A DNA stretch of 17,218 nt. Source: Acidobacteriota bacterium. Its GTDB lineage: Bacteria > Acidobacteriota > Terriglobia > Terriglobales > Acidobacteriaceae. The first letter of the stretch is position 1. Each line of letters starts with the position of its first letter. The stretch spans positions 1-17,218 of the forward strand of contig JAJYSL010000082.1 in NCBI GenBank assembly GCA_021793595.1. Direction: 5' to 3'. The notes beneath the pieces were generated by a model that saw nothing but the letters and a program-made list of their open reading frames with translations, was not told the origin of the DNA and did no database searches. Made by a program: the position numbers and the translations under genes. Below are positions 8,263 to 15,370 of the stretch, piece after piece.

Positions 8263-8850
8263 TTAGTGAACCACTCCCATGTCATCCGTGGGCCAATAGA
8301 CAAAGGTTGCCTTGCCATAAATCAGGTTGCGGTTTACTGGGCCAAAGTCGCGGCTGTCGCTGGAAATCAGACGATGATCTCCCATCACGAAATATTCGTT
8401 CTTTGACAAAACAGTTTTAGGATAGGAGCGATCGTCTCGAAAGCGCATGGGAACATACGGTTCTTTCAGAGCTTTACCGTTCACGTAGACTTGGCCGTCG
8501 TCAATGCGCAATGTATCACCGGGGACGGCGATCACTCGCTTGATATAGCTCTTTGCCGGATCTAGCGGAAAGTGGAAAACAACCACATCGTCGCGATGAA
8601 TCGGCTCAAAGTGGTATTCGAACTTGTTGATGAAAAGACGTTCCTGGTCCTGCAGACCGGGCATCATGCTGGTTCCTTCCACGCGCACCGGTTGATACAG
8701 AAACGTAATGATCAGGAAAGAAATGGCGATGGCAAACAGTAAGTCTCGCGCCCAGGTCGACACCGTTAACGGCACCGGCGTAGGCTGCGCCTTCTTAGGG
8801 TCTGCACTTTCAATGTTTGCTGGATCAACTGAAGACAAAGGCACCCTCAC
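8263..8850 (-). CDS. lepB: Signal peptidase I
   Basis: Membrane serine protease that removes signal peptides from exported proteins on the outer face of the cytoplasmic membrane. The 195-residue product has a cytoplasmic N-terminus, one transmembrane segment (about 37-52), the catalytic Ser61 in GTSMMPGL and the general-base Lys104 in YIKRVIAVPGD. The conserved box E reads MGDHRLISSDSRDFGPV; most relatives have GDNR, so His159 replaces Asn, a mild departure. The start at 8850 is GTG with no clear ribosome site; nearby GTG and TTG codons are alternatives. It is divergent from the glycosyltransferase gene at 8973 and codirectional with carA and carB. Confidence 0.95.
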   Translation of the reverse strand: MRVPLSSVDPANIESADPKKAQPTPVPLTVSTWARDLLFAIAISFLIITFLYQPVRVEGTSMMPGLQDQERLFINKFEYHFEPIHRDDVVVFHFPLDPAKSYIKRVIAVPGDTLRIDDGQVYVNGKALKEPYVPMRFRDDRSYPKTVLSKNEYFVMGDHRLISSDSRDFGPVNRNLIYGKATFVYWPTDDMGVVH

Positions 8851-8972
8851 TTTTATTTTATCCGAAACTTTTCAACCATCCCGATTCTGCACGAACCTGG
8901 AGGACGTTGGGGGTAGCCCGAGCCGCATTCCGCAAGATTCGTTGAAATGCTCTAAGCTACATCCAACGTTCT

Positions 8973-10151
8973 ATGCGAATTGCATTTTCTACCGGCCGTC
9001 CCGCGCACGCCGTGCTGCCGGCCAATCTGTTGGCCCAGCGCGGAGAACAGGTGACGATCTTTACCGCCGCCTATCGCGCGCGGTTTGCGCAATTGGCTCC
9101 CCAGGTCAGCCTGCGGTGGGTTCCACAATTCGTTCCTTCCATCCATTTTTTGACCGGCGTGCAGCTTGCCCGACCCTGGCAACGGGCTGACACCGCACTT
9201 TACGACCACCTTGTTGCCATGCGGATCGCAACCACACGCGACCACTTCGGCATCTTCTGGGCCTGGGCGTCCGGAGCCCTGGCTTCTGGCCGCGCCGCGA
9301 GCAGTCACGGTGCCCGGTTCGTGCTGGATCGCGCCTGCCCCCACGTTGACGCTCAGCAAGCTTTGATCCGAAAAGAGTGCGAACAGCTAGGAATTCACTA
9401 CCAAGCCGAGCCATCTTGGTTCCGGGATCGTCAGCTTGCCGAATACGAGGAAGCCGACATCATTCTGGTGCCCTCCACCTACTCCCGCGCAACATTTTCA
9501 CCGGCGCTGCAGTCGAAAACGATGGTCGCCCCACTCTTTGGACGAGTACCGATGCCGCAGGTCACGACTTCTGCAAACATAATTTCGGTGACCTCAAAGG
9601 ACACGGGCCCGTTTACGTTCGGCACAGTCGGAGGACAGCCTTTGCGTAAGGGTTTTCTATATTTGCTGCAGGCGTGGAAGCGACTCCAATTGCCCAATGC
9701 GCGACTGCTGCTGCGCACCGATGCTGCGCTGGATCGATCTCCAATACTACGCAGATTGCTGCGTGAGCTGCCGAATGTTGAAATCGTTCGCTACGTCGAC
9801 GATATGAGCGATTTCTACAGTCGCTGCGATGCCTTTGTCTTCCCGACTATCGACGACGGGTTTGGAATGTCGTTGCTGGAGGCGATGGCCCACGGGCTCC
9901 CGGCAATTACCACCACGCATTGCGGCGCTGCGGAATTGTTTACCCCGGACAAAGATGTAATCGTGGTCCCAGCGCAGGACGCCGAACATCTGGCAGTCGC
10001 CATGCAGAGGCTTTATTCTTCTGCGGAGACGCGTATGTGCCTGCGGGCCAGCGCACTAGATTCGCTGCGGCGGATTGAGGGGGACGGAGCTTACCACCTT
10101 TATTCAAAAACGCTGGATCAGATTCTCGAACTTTTCAAACGCGGAGAGTAA
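8973..10151 (+). CDS. Glycosyltransferase family 4 (GT-B fold)
   Basis: Retaining sugar transferase that probably adds a sugar to a surface polysaccharide or lipid-linked glycan at the cytoplasmic membrane. The 392-residue product starts MRIAFSTGRPAHA, a shortened Rossmann start. The C-terminal donor-binding half carries GQPLRKGFLYLLQAW (221-235, with the donor-phosphate Arg/Lys) and DDGFGMSLLEAMAHGLPAITT (294-314). In most GT4 enzymes this last motif is E-x7-E; here the first acid is Asp295 and the second Glu303. The N-terminal half is divergent, so the acceptor cannot be predicted. No ribosome site precedes the ATG; the start is kept because the protein begins with a typical first beta strand. 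The gene opens the glycan region, divergent from lepB. Confidence 0.88.
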   Translation: MRIAFSTGRPAHAVLPANLLAQRGEQVTIFTAAYRARFAQLAPQVSLRWVPQFVPSIHFLTGVQLARPWQRADTALYDHLVAMRIATTRDHFGIFWAWASGALASGRAASSHGARFVLDRACPHVDAQQALIRKECEQLGIHYQAEPSWFRDRQLAEYEEADIILVPSTYSRATFSPALQSKTMVAPLFGRVPMPQVTTSANIISVTSKDTGPFTFGTVGGQPLRKGFLYLLQAWKRLQLPNARLLLRTDAALDRSPILRRLLRELPNVEIVRYVDDMSDFYSRCDAFVFPTIDDGFGMSLLEAMAHGLPAITTTHCGAAELFTPDKDVIVVPAQDAEHLAVAMQRLYSSAETRMCLRASALDSLRRIEGDGAYHLYSKTLDQILELFKRGE

Positions 10152-10261
10152 TTTCCTTTCTGACGCCACGGTAGTCTTTCCGACCTTCTGCTTTTGTCGG
10201 CAAGGCGCTATGATAATCACTCGATAAGGGATTGAATTTTCGTTATTTGGGGCGGAATCGA

Positions 10262-10936
10262 ATGAGTTCGTCGTTGCTGAAGAAGATGAGGAGTCATGTG
10301 CATTGCTTGCTTCACCCGCGACGCAAGATGGCGTTTATCTTCTCAATCCCTAAGTCTGCCAAAGTTCTCGACGTGGGATGCGGGAATAGCTCACCCGCCA
10401 TTACGAAAACGGCTCGTCCTGATCTCCGATATACGGGACTGGATGTTTGCGACTATGAGCAGGAGGCCCCTGCCAGCGATTTCTCAGAGGAATATCTCGT
10501 GGTCTCTCCAGAAACTTTTGCTACCGAGATTGCCAAGAGGCCAGATACTTACGACGCCGTAATTTGTTGTCACAATCTGGAGCATTGCATACACCAGGAA
10601 GAGGTTTTCCTCGCGATGTTACGGGCACTCAAAAGGAACGGCGCAATTTTCCTGGCGTTTCCGTGTGCCGACAGCATCCGTTTTCCGAACCGCGAGGGAA
10701 CGCTCAATTTCTTCGACGATAAGACTCATACAAAACCGCCGGATTTCGCCTGGATTCTCGAAACCTTACGCGAAGAAGGCTTCAAGATCAGTTTCGCGCG
10801 CCGAAGGTATCGGCCCTGGCGACTTTTTTTGATAGGGCTTGTACTGGAGCCAATCAGCCGGATGAAAAAGAAGGTGATCAGAGGAACATGGTCTTTCTAT
10901 GGTTTTGAGTCGATCATTTGGGCGAGAAAGACTTAG
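10262..10936 (+). CDS. Class I SAM-dependent methyltransferase
   Basis: A 224-residue methyltransferase of the Methyltransf_11/25 type. The SAM-binding motif I is VLDVGCGN (35-42), the acidic end of beta 2 is LDVCD (60-64), and the post-motif region runs DAVICCHNLEHC, followed by an LKRNGAIFLAFP stretch. The substrate is unknown; the context (glycosyltransferases, flippase) suggests a sugar or lipid-linked glycan. I chose the ATG at 10262 because GGGGCGG precedes it; a TTG at 10232 would add ten residues but has no correctly spaced ribosome site. The C-terminus (GFESIIWARKT) resembles the lost tail of the opposing methyltransferase. The two genes meet tail to tail about 14 bases apart, if that tail is counted. 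Confidence 0.85.
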   Translation: MSSSLLKKMRSHVHCLLHPRRKMAFIFSIPKSAKVLDVGCGNSSPAITKTARPDLRYTGLDVCDYEQEAPASDFSEEYLVVSPETFATEIAKRPDTYDAVICCHNLEHCIHQEEVFLAMLRALKRNGAIFLAFPCADSIRFPNREGTLNFFDDKTHTKPPDFAWILETLREEGFKISFARRRYRPWRLFLIGLVLEPISRMKKKVIRGTWSFYGFESIIWARKT

Positions 10937-10950
10937 AGCATCCCAGTCGC

Positions 10951-11082
10951 CTATTTTTTCCTCGCCACCAGGGTGATGGAATAATCCGGCCAATTCACCG
11001 CACGCGTCACTGCTCTATCAAAAATAGGTGGGATCCATCGAAACGGCAGAACAATCGGCCAGCGGATCACCTCCGGGTCGCG
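10951..11082 (-). pseudogene. Out-of-frame C-terminal tail of the methyltransferase at 11067-11717
   Basis: In the frame offset from the upstream methyltransferase there is an open run of 43 codons to a TAG at 10951-10953. It reads RDPEVIRWPIVLPF, then FDRAVTRAVNWPDYSITLVARKK. The final NWPDYSI...VARKK is the style of ending seen in this methyltransferase family and in the neighbour on the other strand. It overlaps the last five codons of the upstream frame. A one-base loss near 11075-11090, or a sequencing error there, would explain it. Confidence 0.6.
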
Positions 11083-11717
11083 TTGGACGCAATTCGTTTG
11101 AAGGAGGTCAGCTTTTGGCTCAGCACTCCGCTGCAGTATTCAATCTTCATCACATCGAATCCAGATTGCTGGCAAAGTCGCGTAGGGTCGTCCGGAGAAT
11201 ATCCCCGTCGCACATGGCCGCCGTCGTCTCCTGTCGATAGCTTTTCGTTGTCGAACGCCATCGGTTTAAAGCTGAGGTTTGGCGTGGTGAGCAGCAAAAC
11301 TCCTTGCGGCTTCAGGCATCGAGCCATGTCCTGCATCAACTTGGCATCATCCAAAATATGCTCGATGCACTCGCAACAGATGGCAACGTCGAACTGCTCA
11401 GCCAGGTCAGGGCGCTCATCCAGGCGGCGAACATCCTGAACCTCAAAGCTGGCAGTATCCGCCTTGCAGATCGTGGCTCGCTGCTGGGCAACGGTTTGGT
11501 TTCTCTTGTCCCAGCTCAATCCCAACGCACGATAGCCGCGCCTCGCCGCGCCCATTGTAAATGCGCCGGTTCCGCAGCCCACGTCCAATAGGCTGCGCGA
11601 ACCGATTGGCACAACCGGCAAGTACTTTTTGAGCCACAACCAGCGATCCAATATAAGCGTGTCCCCATGGATCAGCGTGACTGGGAATCCCAGGATGCGT
11701 ACCAGTCCAGATTTCAC
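11067..11717 (-). CDS. Class I SAM-dependent methyltransferase, frameshifted near the 3' end
   Basis: The 216-residue product has motif I LLDVGCGTGAF (43-53), DVAICCECIEHI at the acidic post-motif and LKPQGVLLLTTPN, all standard for the Methyltransf_11/25 superfamily. It probably modifies a glycan or lipid-linked intermediate in the surface polysaccharide pathway; the exact substrate cannot be read. The start is GTG at 11717 with GGTGGA just upstream. It follows the flippase gene on the same strand by 20 bases, so they form an operon. The frame ends early at TGA 11067-11069, while the conserved tail continues in another frame to 10951. The protein as written lacks about 43 C-terminal residues, but the SAM domain is complete and could still work. 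Confidence 0.82.
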   Translation of the reverse strand: MKSGLVRILGFPVTLIHGDTLILDRWLWLKKYLPVVPIGSRSLLDVGCGTGAFTMGAARRGYRALGLSWDKRNQTVAQQRATICKADTASFEVQDVRRLDERPDLAEQFDVAICCECIEHILDDAKLMQDMARCLKPQGVLLLTTPNLSFKPMAFDNEKLSTGDDGGHVRRGYSPDDPTRLCQQSGFDVMKIEYCSGVLSQKLTSFKRIASNATRR

Positions 11718-11737
11718 TGTCCACCATCACTCAAAGT

Positions 11738-13255
11738 TTATGCGTTGCTCGGAAGAAGTTTCTTCCGGAATAAGACATATAGCTTTTTAACGATTTCCTG
11801 CATATTGAAAAGGAAAAATGAGACTAACGCCATCGTGGCGCTCACCCCGAAAGCCGACGCAAACTGCAGCCGATACGACATGAGATGCGTATGGGTCAGC
11901 ACCAAGTCCGCTGTCGCCAAACCAACGAGACACAAAGCTGCCAAGCGATATACATACCTGAGACTGTGCTCTCCCGTGTGGGCGAAGAGGTCCTGGTTCA
12001 ACCCGATGATCCGAATCACCTGAAATAGTTCCACTCCCAGCCAGGAATACAGGAACCCGAGCATCCCGTACAGATGGACCATGGGTATGGCAATTACCAC
12101 CAGGGCTATATAGCTAAAGAACATCAGGCGCGCCAGGCGCTCGTGGGTGTTGGTTGAAAACTGAAACTGAAATTTGTGTTCCTTTGCACTCAGGGTCATG
12201 GAAATCGCGGACGTGACCACGTACGGAAACACAGAAAACAACTGCGGCTTATGCAGCCAAATGGCCAATAGAACCGGGGAAAGTATCAGCATTCCCAGGT
12301 TTATGACAGGAATCAGAGAGAAGATCAATCGTTCGGAATAATTGTAGATTGCCGTTAGTTCCCGCCACTCCTGCCGCCCATACAGACGCGTTATCTCCGC
12401 CCCCATCGCCTGTGTTGGACTAATCAGCAGAAGACGCGACATGGAGAAAATGGTACGCATGGCCGTAAAAGCGACCACAACGAACGAGCCAGCTTCACGC
12501 TGCAGGATAAGGACCGGAACCTCGAAGGAGAGAAACGTGCTCATGCTGATCAGGCCGAAGTAGCTGCTTGGCCCCATGATGGCGCGTACCGCGCTGCGGT
12601 CCCATAAGCGTATCTGCGGAAAGATCTGCGGGGCAACGCGATGAATCTGTGCCAGCACCAGCAAGATGCCCAGCAGGTAGATTCCAGCCTGCAAAGCCGC
12701 CAAGATCGGAAAGGACCAGCGCAACCAGGCGCCCGCCGAGGTAACGACGACCATGGTCAGCCGTAGCCCGTTCACCCACAGAACTCCGGTGTGAGCCCGG
12801 CTCAGCACCATGAACATGCCGGTGAAGTAGCCGAACAACACGCCCAGCAGGATTTGCAACGCCAGAAAATATAGCGTCAGCGACGTGTCTCGATGCGAAA
12901 TGGTGAGTCGCAGCCATTGCTCTACCGGCAGCGCAAATACCACCAGACACACGATTGCGGCGCTGCCGAGGATTCCAAGCAGGACGCGCAACGAAGTGGA
13001 TTGTTGCAGGTGATATCGATCCAGTTCGTGACGCTGGTAGCGGACCGTCAGGTCCTGCGTCACGTAGGTCTGGATGCCAAAATTGAGCGTGCTCAGATAC
13101 GCCACAGCGCCCGAGAGCGCAATCCATTCCCCATAGAGCGTGGTGCCGTATCGAAAGAGAAAAATGGGCGGCAGCAACAGCTTCGTGGCCAGGTTGACCA
13201 CGTTGGAGGTCATCAGCGCGGCCATCACTTTAAGGATGCGTGTCAGTATGCCCAT
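11738..13255 (-). CDS. Polysaccharide flippase-like membrane protein (MOP/Wzx type)
   Basis: A 505-residue polytopic membrane protein with roughly a dozen hydrophobic segments spread over the whole length. The N-terminal part (SNVVNLATKLLLPPIFLFRY, then GEWIALSGAVAYLSTLNFGI) has the layout of the polysaccharide-transporter/flippase group of the MOP superfamily. Such proteins move lipid-linked oligosaccharide repeat units across the cytoplasmic membrane. Similarity to named Wzx proteins is only general, so no gene symbol is given. It is first in a two-gene operon with the methyltransferase 20 bases downstream, and its start (13255) is divergent from the FkbM relic. The context of glycosyltransferases and methyltransferases supports an O-antigen or exopolysaccharide role. 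Confidence 0.8.
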   Translation of the reverse strand: MGILTRILKVMAALMTSNVVNLATKLLLPPIFLFRYGTTLYGEWIALSGAVAYLSTLNFGIQTYVTQDLTVRYQRHELDRYHLQQSTSLRVLLGILGSAAIVCLVVFALPVEQWLRLTISHRDTSLTLYFLALQILLGVLFGYFTGMFMVLSRAHTGVLWVNGLRLTMVVVTSAGAWLRWSFPILAALQAGIYLLGILLVLAQIHRVAPQIFPQIRLWDRSAVRAIMGPSSYFGLISMSTFLSFEVPVLILQREAGSFVVVAFTAMRTIFSMSRLLLISPTQAMGAEITRLYGRQEWRELTAIYNYSERLIFSLIPVINLGMLILSPVLLAIWLHKPQLFSVFPYVVTSAISMTLSAKEHKFQFQFSTNTHERLARLMFFSYIALVVIAIPMVHLYGMLGFLYSWLGVELFQVIRIIGLNQDLFAHTGEHSLRYVYRLAALCLVGLATADLVLTHTHLMSYRLQFASAFGVSATMALVSFFLFNMQEIVKKLYVLFRKKLLPSNA

Positions 13256-13319
13256 GCCGTTCTCTTATTGTCGCAGAGCCGCATGTCATACCCAGAAAGC
13301 CGTGTCACAAATGGTTATG

Positions 13320-13632
13320 CAATGGCCTGCGTATTAACGGAATCAAGATCGATGTCGAGGGAGCAGTTCTCGACGCGATTGAAGGAGCGGTCAAAACGCT
13401 GGGATTGCAGTCCCCGCTCGTACTGACTGAGGCCACACCGGATGAACGTCTGTTTGGATTGATTCGGCCGCTCTGCTACCGGGTGTTTGCCTTCATCAAG
13501 CACCCAAACACTTCCAAGTTTCAATTGCAAGAGATTGTCCGCCAAAGCACTTTCCGGACCAAGATGCTCTTCCTGGTGCCGATCAGACTTCAGTCGGCTT
13601 TTGAAAGACTTACGCAGACCAAGTCGGGTTAG
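13320..13632 (+). pseudogene. 5'-truncated FkbM-family methyltransferase relic
   Basis: The reading frame contains INGIKIDVEGAVLDAIEGA, the hallmark C-terminal motif of FkbM methyltransferases (usually IKIDVEGAE). It is followed by a family-like LTEATPDERLFGLIRPLCYRVFAF stretch and a basic C-terminus ending at 13632. The SAM-binding N-terminal two thirds are missing: only about 75 bases separate the motif from the start of the flippase gene on the other strand. The open frame extends back to about 13240 but that part has no FkbM similarity. No ribosome site or convincing start is seen. Its stop overlaps the stop of the family-9 glycosyltransferase by a few bases, so a deletion or insertion probably removed its front half. 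Confidence 0.75.
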
Positions 13633-14795
13633 CGCCGCGAAGACCGGTCTACACGGGAAGCTCGTTGCGCTGCATCCACGGGATATTTTGCCAGGAGGGC
13701 TTGCGCGGCATCGCACGCCTGCTCCACGCTGATTTCGTCGATACAATAATCCACCGGAATATCTCGGATCGCCGGCCCGCGCAGCACGCGATAGCTCGGG
13801 ACATCGACGGGCAGCCACTCTCGGGAATCTTGCCACGCGGGTGCGATCACCACACCGGGCAATCCGACAGATCGAGCCACGTGGAAGGTGCCTGTATCCA
13901 GGCTGACGATCAGATCACACTGTGCCAGCAGCGCGGCCAGCTCTGTGATGGTCGTTTTTCCTGCCAGAGAAATGCCCCTGTCCGGCAGATGCTTGCGCAG
14001 GTCGTCTATCGGTGCGGCATCTTTTTCCGTGCCCACAAAGACGGGGACCGCCCCGGTCGCGCTTGAAAGGCCAGAAATCACCTGCTGAAAGCGAGTCGGA
14101 CTCCACTGGTTCTTCTGTCCCCCGCTAGTTTGCGTAACAAAAACAATTCGTGGAACGCCGGGATCAATTTTGAGAGACGCCAGCCATTGCTCTGTTTTTG
14201 CGACATCCTGCCGCGAGAAAAACACGCGTGGCTCGTAAAAAGGAACAGGGTGGCCGAGGCTGCGCGCGATGTCAAGATTGCCTTCGATCTGCCCGCGCTG
14301 AGGGTCGAAAACCAGGGGCACATCGTAGAGTTCCGGAGCCAGGATGTACCCAGCCCGCACCGCACTTCCAGAAAGCAAACTAAGAAATGCCAAGCGGGTT
14401 CGCTGATTGCCAATGGTGGTCATCACGCAGCGAGCGCCGGCGGGCGTCGAATCGAGCAGTGCTCGCACGGCACGTACGCTCCCCGGAAAATCTTTGAAAG
14501 GGCTGGGAGTAACCACGCATCGATCAATATATGGGTTGGTGCGAAGAACAGTGGCAGCGATCGTTGAAGCGGCAACGGTAATGTAACAATCCGGCACCCC
14601 ACGTTTCAGAGCCTCAAACAAAGGGGTCGCATGAACCACACTGCCCAGCGGGGATTCATATTGCAGCACCAGGAAGTTGCGGATGCCCGCTAATTCGGCC
14701 TCCGAGAAGCGATCGCCACCATGCAACAGACGCACCACGCGCGCAAGTATCCGAAAAGCTGCTCTCTTCCATCGCGAACGTGGCGGCTGCAGCAT
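13629..14795 (-). CDS. Glycosyltransferase family 9 (heptosyltransferase-like)
   Basis: A 388-residue inverting GT-B enzyme of the ADP-heptose:LPS heptosyltransferase group, acting at the cytoplasmic face of the membrane. The N-terminal domain opens with FLVLQYESPLGSVVHATPLF (41-60), the acceptor loop of the family. The C-terminal domain has QTSGGQKNQWSPTRF (222-236) and the donor-site motif SLDTGTFHVARSVGLP (298-313). The sugar may be heptose or another activated sugar. The ATG at 14795 has AAGGG seven bases upstream. It lies 47 bases downstream of the bifunctional nuclease gene on the same strand and probably shares its transcript, linking the tRNA-modification operon to the glycan region. 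Its stop overlaps that of the FkbM relic. Confidence 0.88.
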   Translation of the reverse strand: MLQPPRSRWKRAAFRILARVVRLLHGGDRFSEAELAGIRNFLVLQYESPLGSVVHATPLFEALKRGVPDCYITVAASTIAATVLRTNPYIDRCVVTPSPFKDFPGSVRAVRALLDSTPAGARCVMTTIGNQRTRLAFLSLLSGSAVRAGYILAPELYDVPLVFDPQRGQIEGNLDIARSLGHPVPFYEPRVFFSRQDVAKTEQWLASLKIDPGVPRIVFVTQTSGGQKNQWSPTRFQQVISGLSSATGAVPVFVGTEKDAAPIDDLRKHLPDRGISLAGKTTITELAALLAQCDLIVSLDTGTFHVARSVGLPGVVIAPAWQDSREWLPVDVPSYRVLRGPAIRDIPVDYCIDEISVEQACDAAQALLAKYPVDAAQRASRVDRSSRR

Positions 14796-14842
14796 CGCGG
14801 GACCCTTGGCAAGTCAGAATTAGAGTGTCATCCGGCCAGGCG

Positions 14843-15370
14843 CTACATCTTATAGCGGCCGAGGTCTTCGTCGTTCAGATTCTCCAGCCAGCGCCGCAGA
14901 TCTTCTGTGGAAAAACTCTCCACGCCGGCATTGGCCATCCGGGTGGTTCGCAGCACTTGAGCGGAAAGATAGATAGGACAATCCGTTCGCAAGGCGAGCG
15001 CCAGCGCATCTGACGGACGAGCATCCAGGCTGATCAGTTCTCCGCCGCGCTCCATCCAAATCAACGCATAAAATACATCGTCCTTCAATTCGGTGATTAC
15101 CACGCGGCGCACTTCTCCATCCAGTGTGCGGATAAGGTTCGCCAGCAAATCGTGGGTCATTGGTCGCGGTGTTGTCGTTTTTTCAATCTCCAGAGCAATC
15201 GCATTCGCCTCATAGATCCCTACCCAGATGGGCACCAGTGCGTCGCTCCCGATATCCTTCAAGACCACCATGGGCATATTGGTGACTGGATCCATCATCA
15301 AGCCGCGAATCTTGACTTCCATTTCGTCGACCTGCACTTCACCTGCGCCGGATTGGACTGGAAGACTCAT
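14843..15370 (-). CDS. Bifunctional nuclease (BFN/DUF151) domain protein
   Basis: A 175-residue protein of the DUF151 family, named after plant BFN proteins that show DNase and RNase activity; the bacterial role is poorly known. The conserved block runs VKIRGLMMDPVTNMPMVVLKD, then LVPIWVGIYEANAIALE, then LDARPSDALALALRTDCPIYLSAQVL, covering about residues 18-150, all typical. I placed the start at the ATG at 15370, whose ATGA overlaps the miaB stop by four bases, which suggests coupled translation; a TTG at 15379 would add three residues. The C-terminus (NLNDEDLGRYKM) is polar. The family-9 glycosyltransferase follows 47 bases later. Confidence 0.9.
   Translation of the reverse strand: MSLPVQSGAGEVQVDEMEVKIRGLMMDPVTNMPMVVLKDIGSDALVPIWVGIYEANAIALEIEKTTTPRPMTHDLLANLIRTLDGEVRRVVITELKDDVFYALIWMERGGELISLDARPSDALALALRTDCPIYLSAQVLRTTRMANAGVESFSTEDLRRWLENLNDEDLGRYKM

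Noticed and set aside
7584..8420. Plus-strand open frame opposite carA and lepB
   Set aside because: It spans two real genes and their gap in antisense and has no recognisable domain.
10180..10200. Hairpin CCGAC/GTCGG after the family-4 glycosyltransferase
   Set aside because: Only five base pairs with an 11-base loop and no T-run, too weak to call a terminator.
10209..10217. TATGATAAT -10-like box before the first methyltransferase
   Set aside because: No acceptable -35 box at the right distance; left unannotated.
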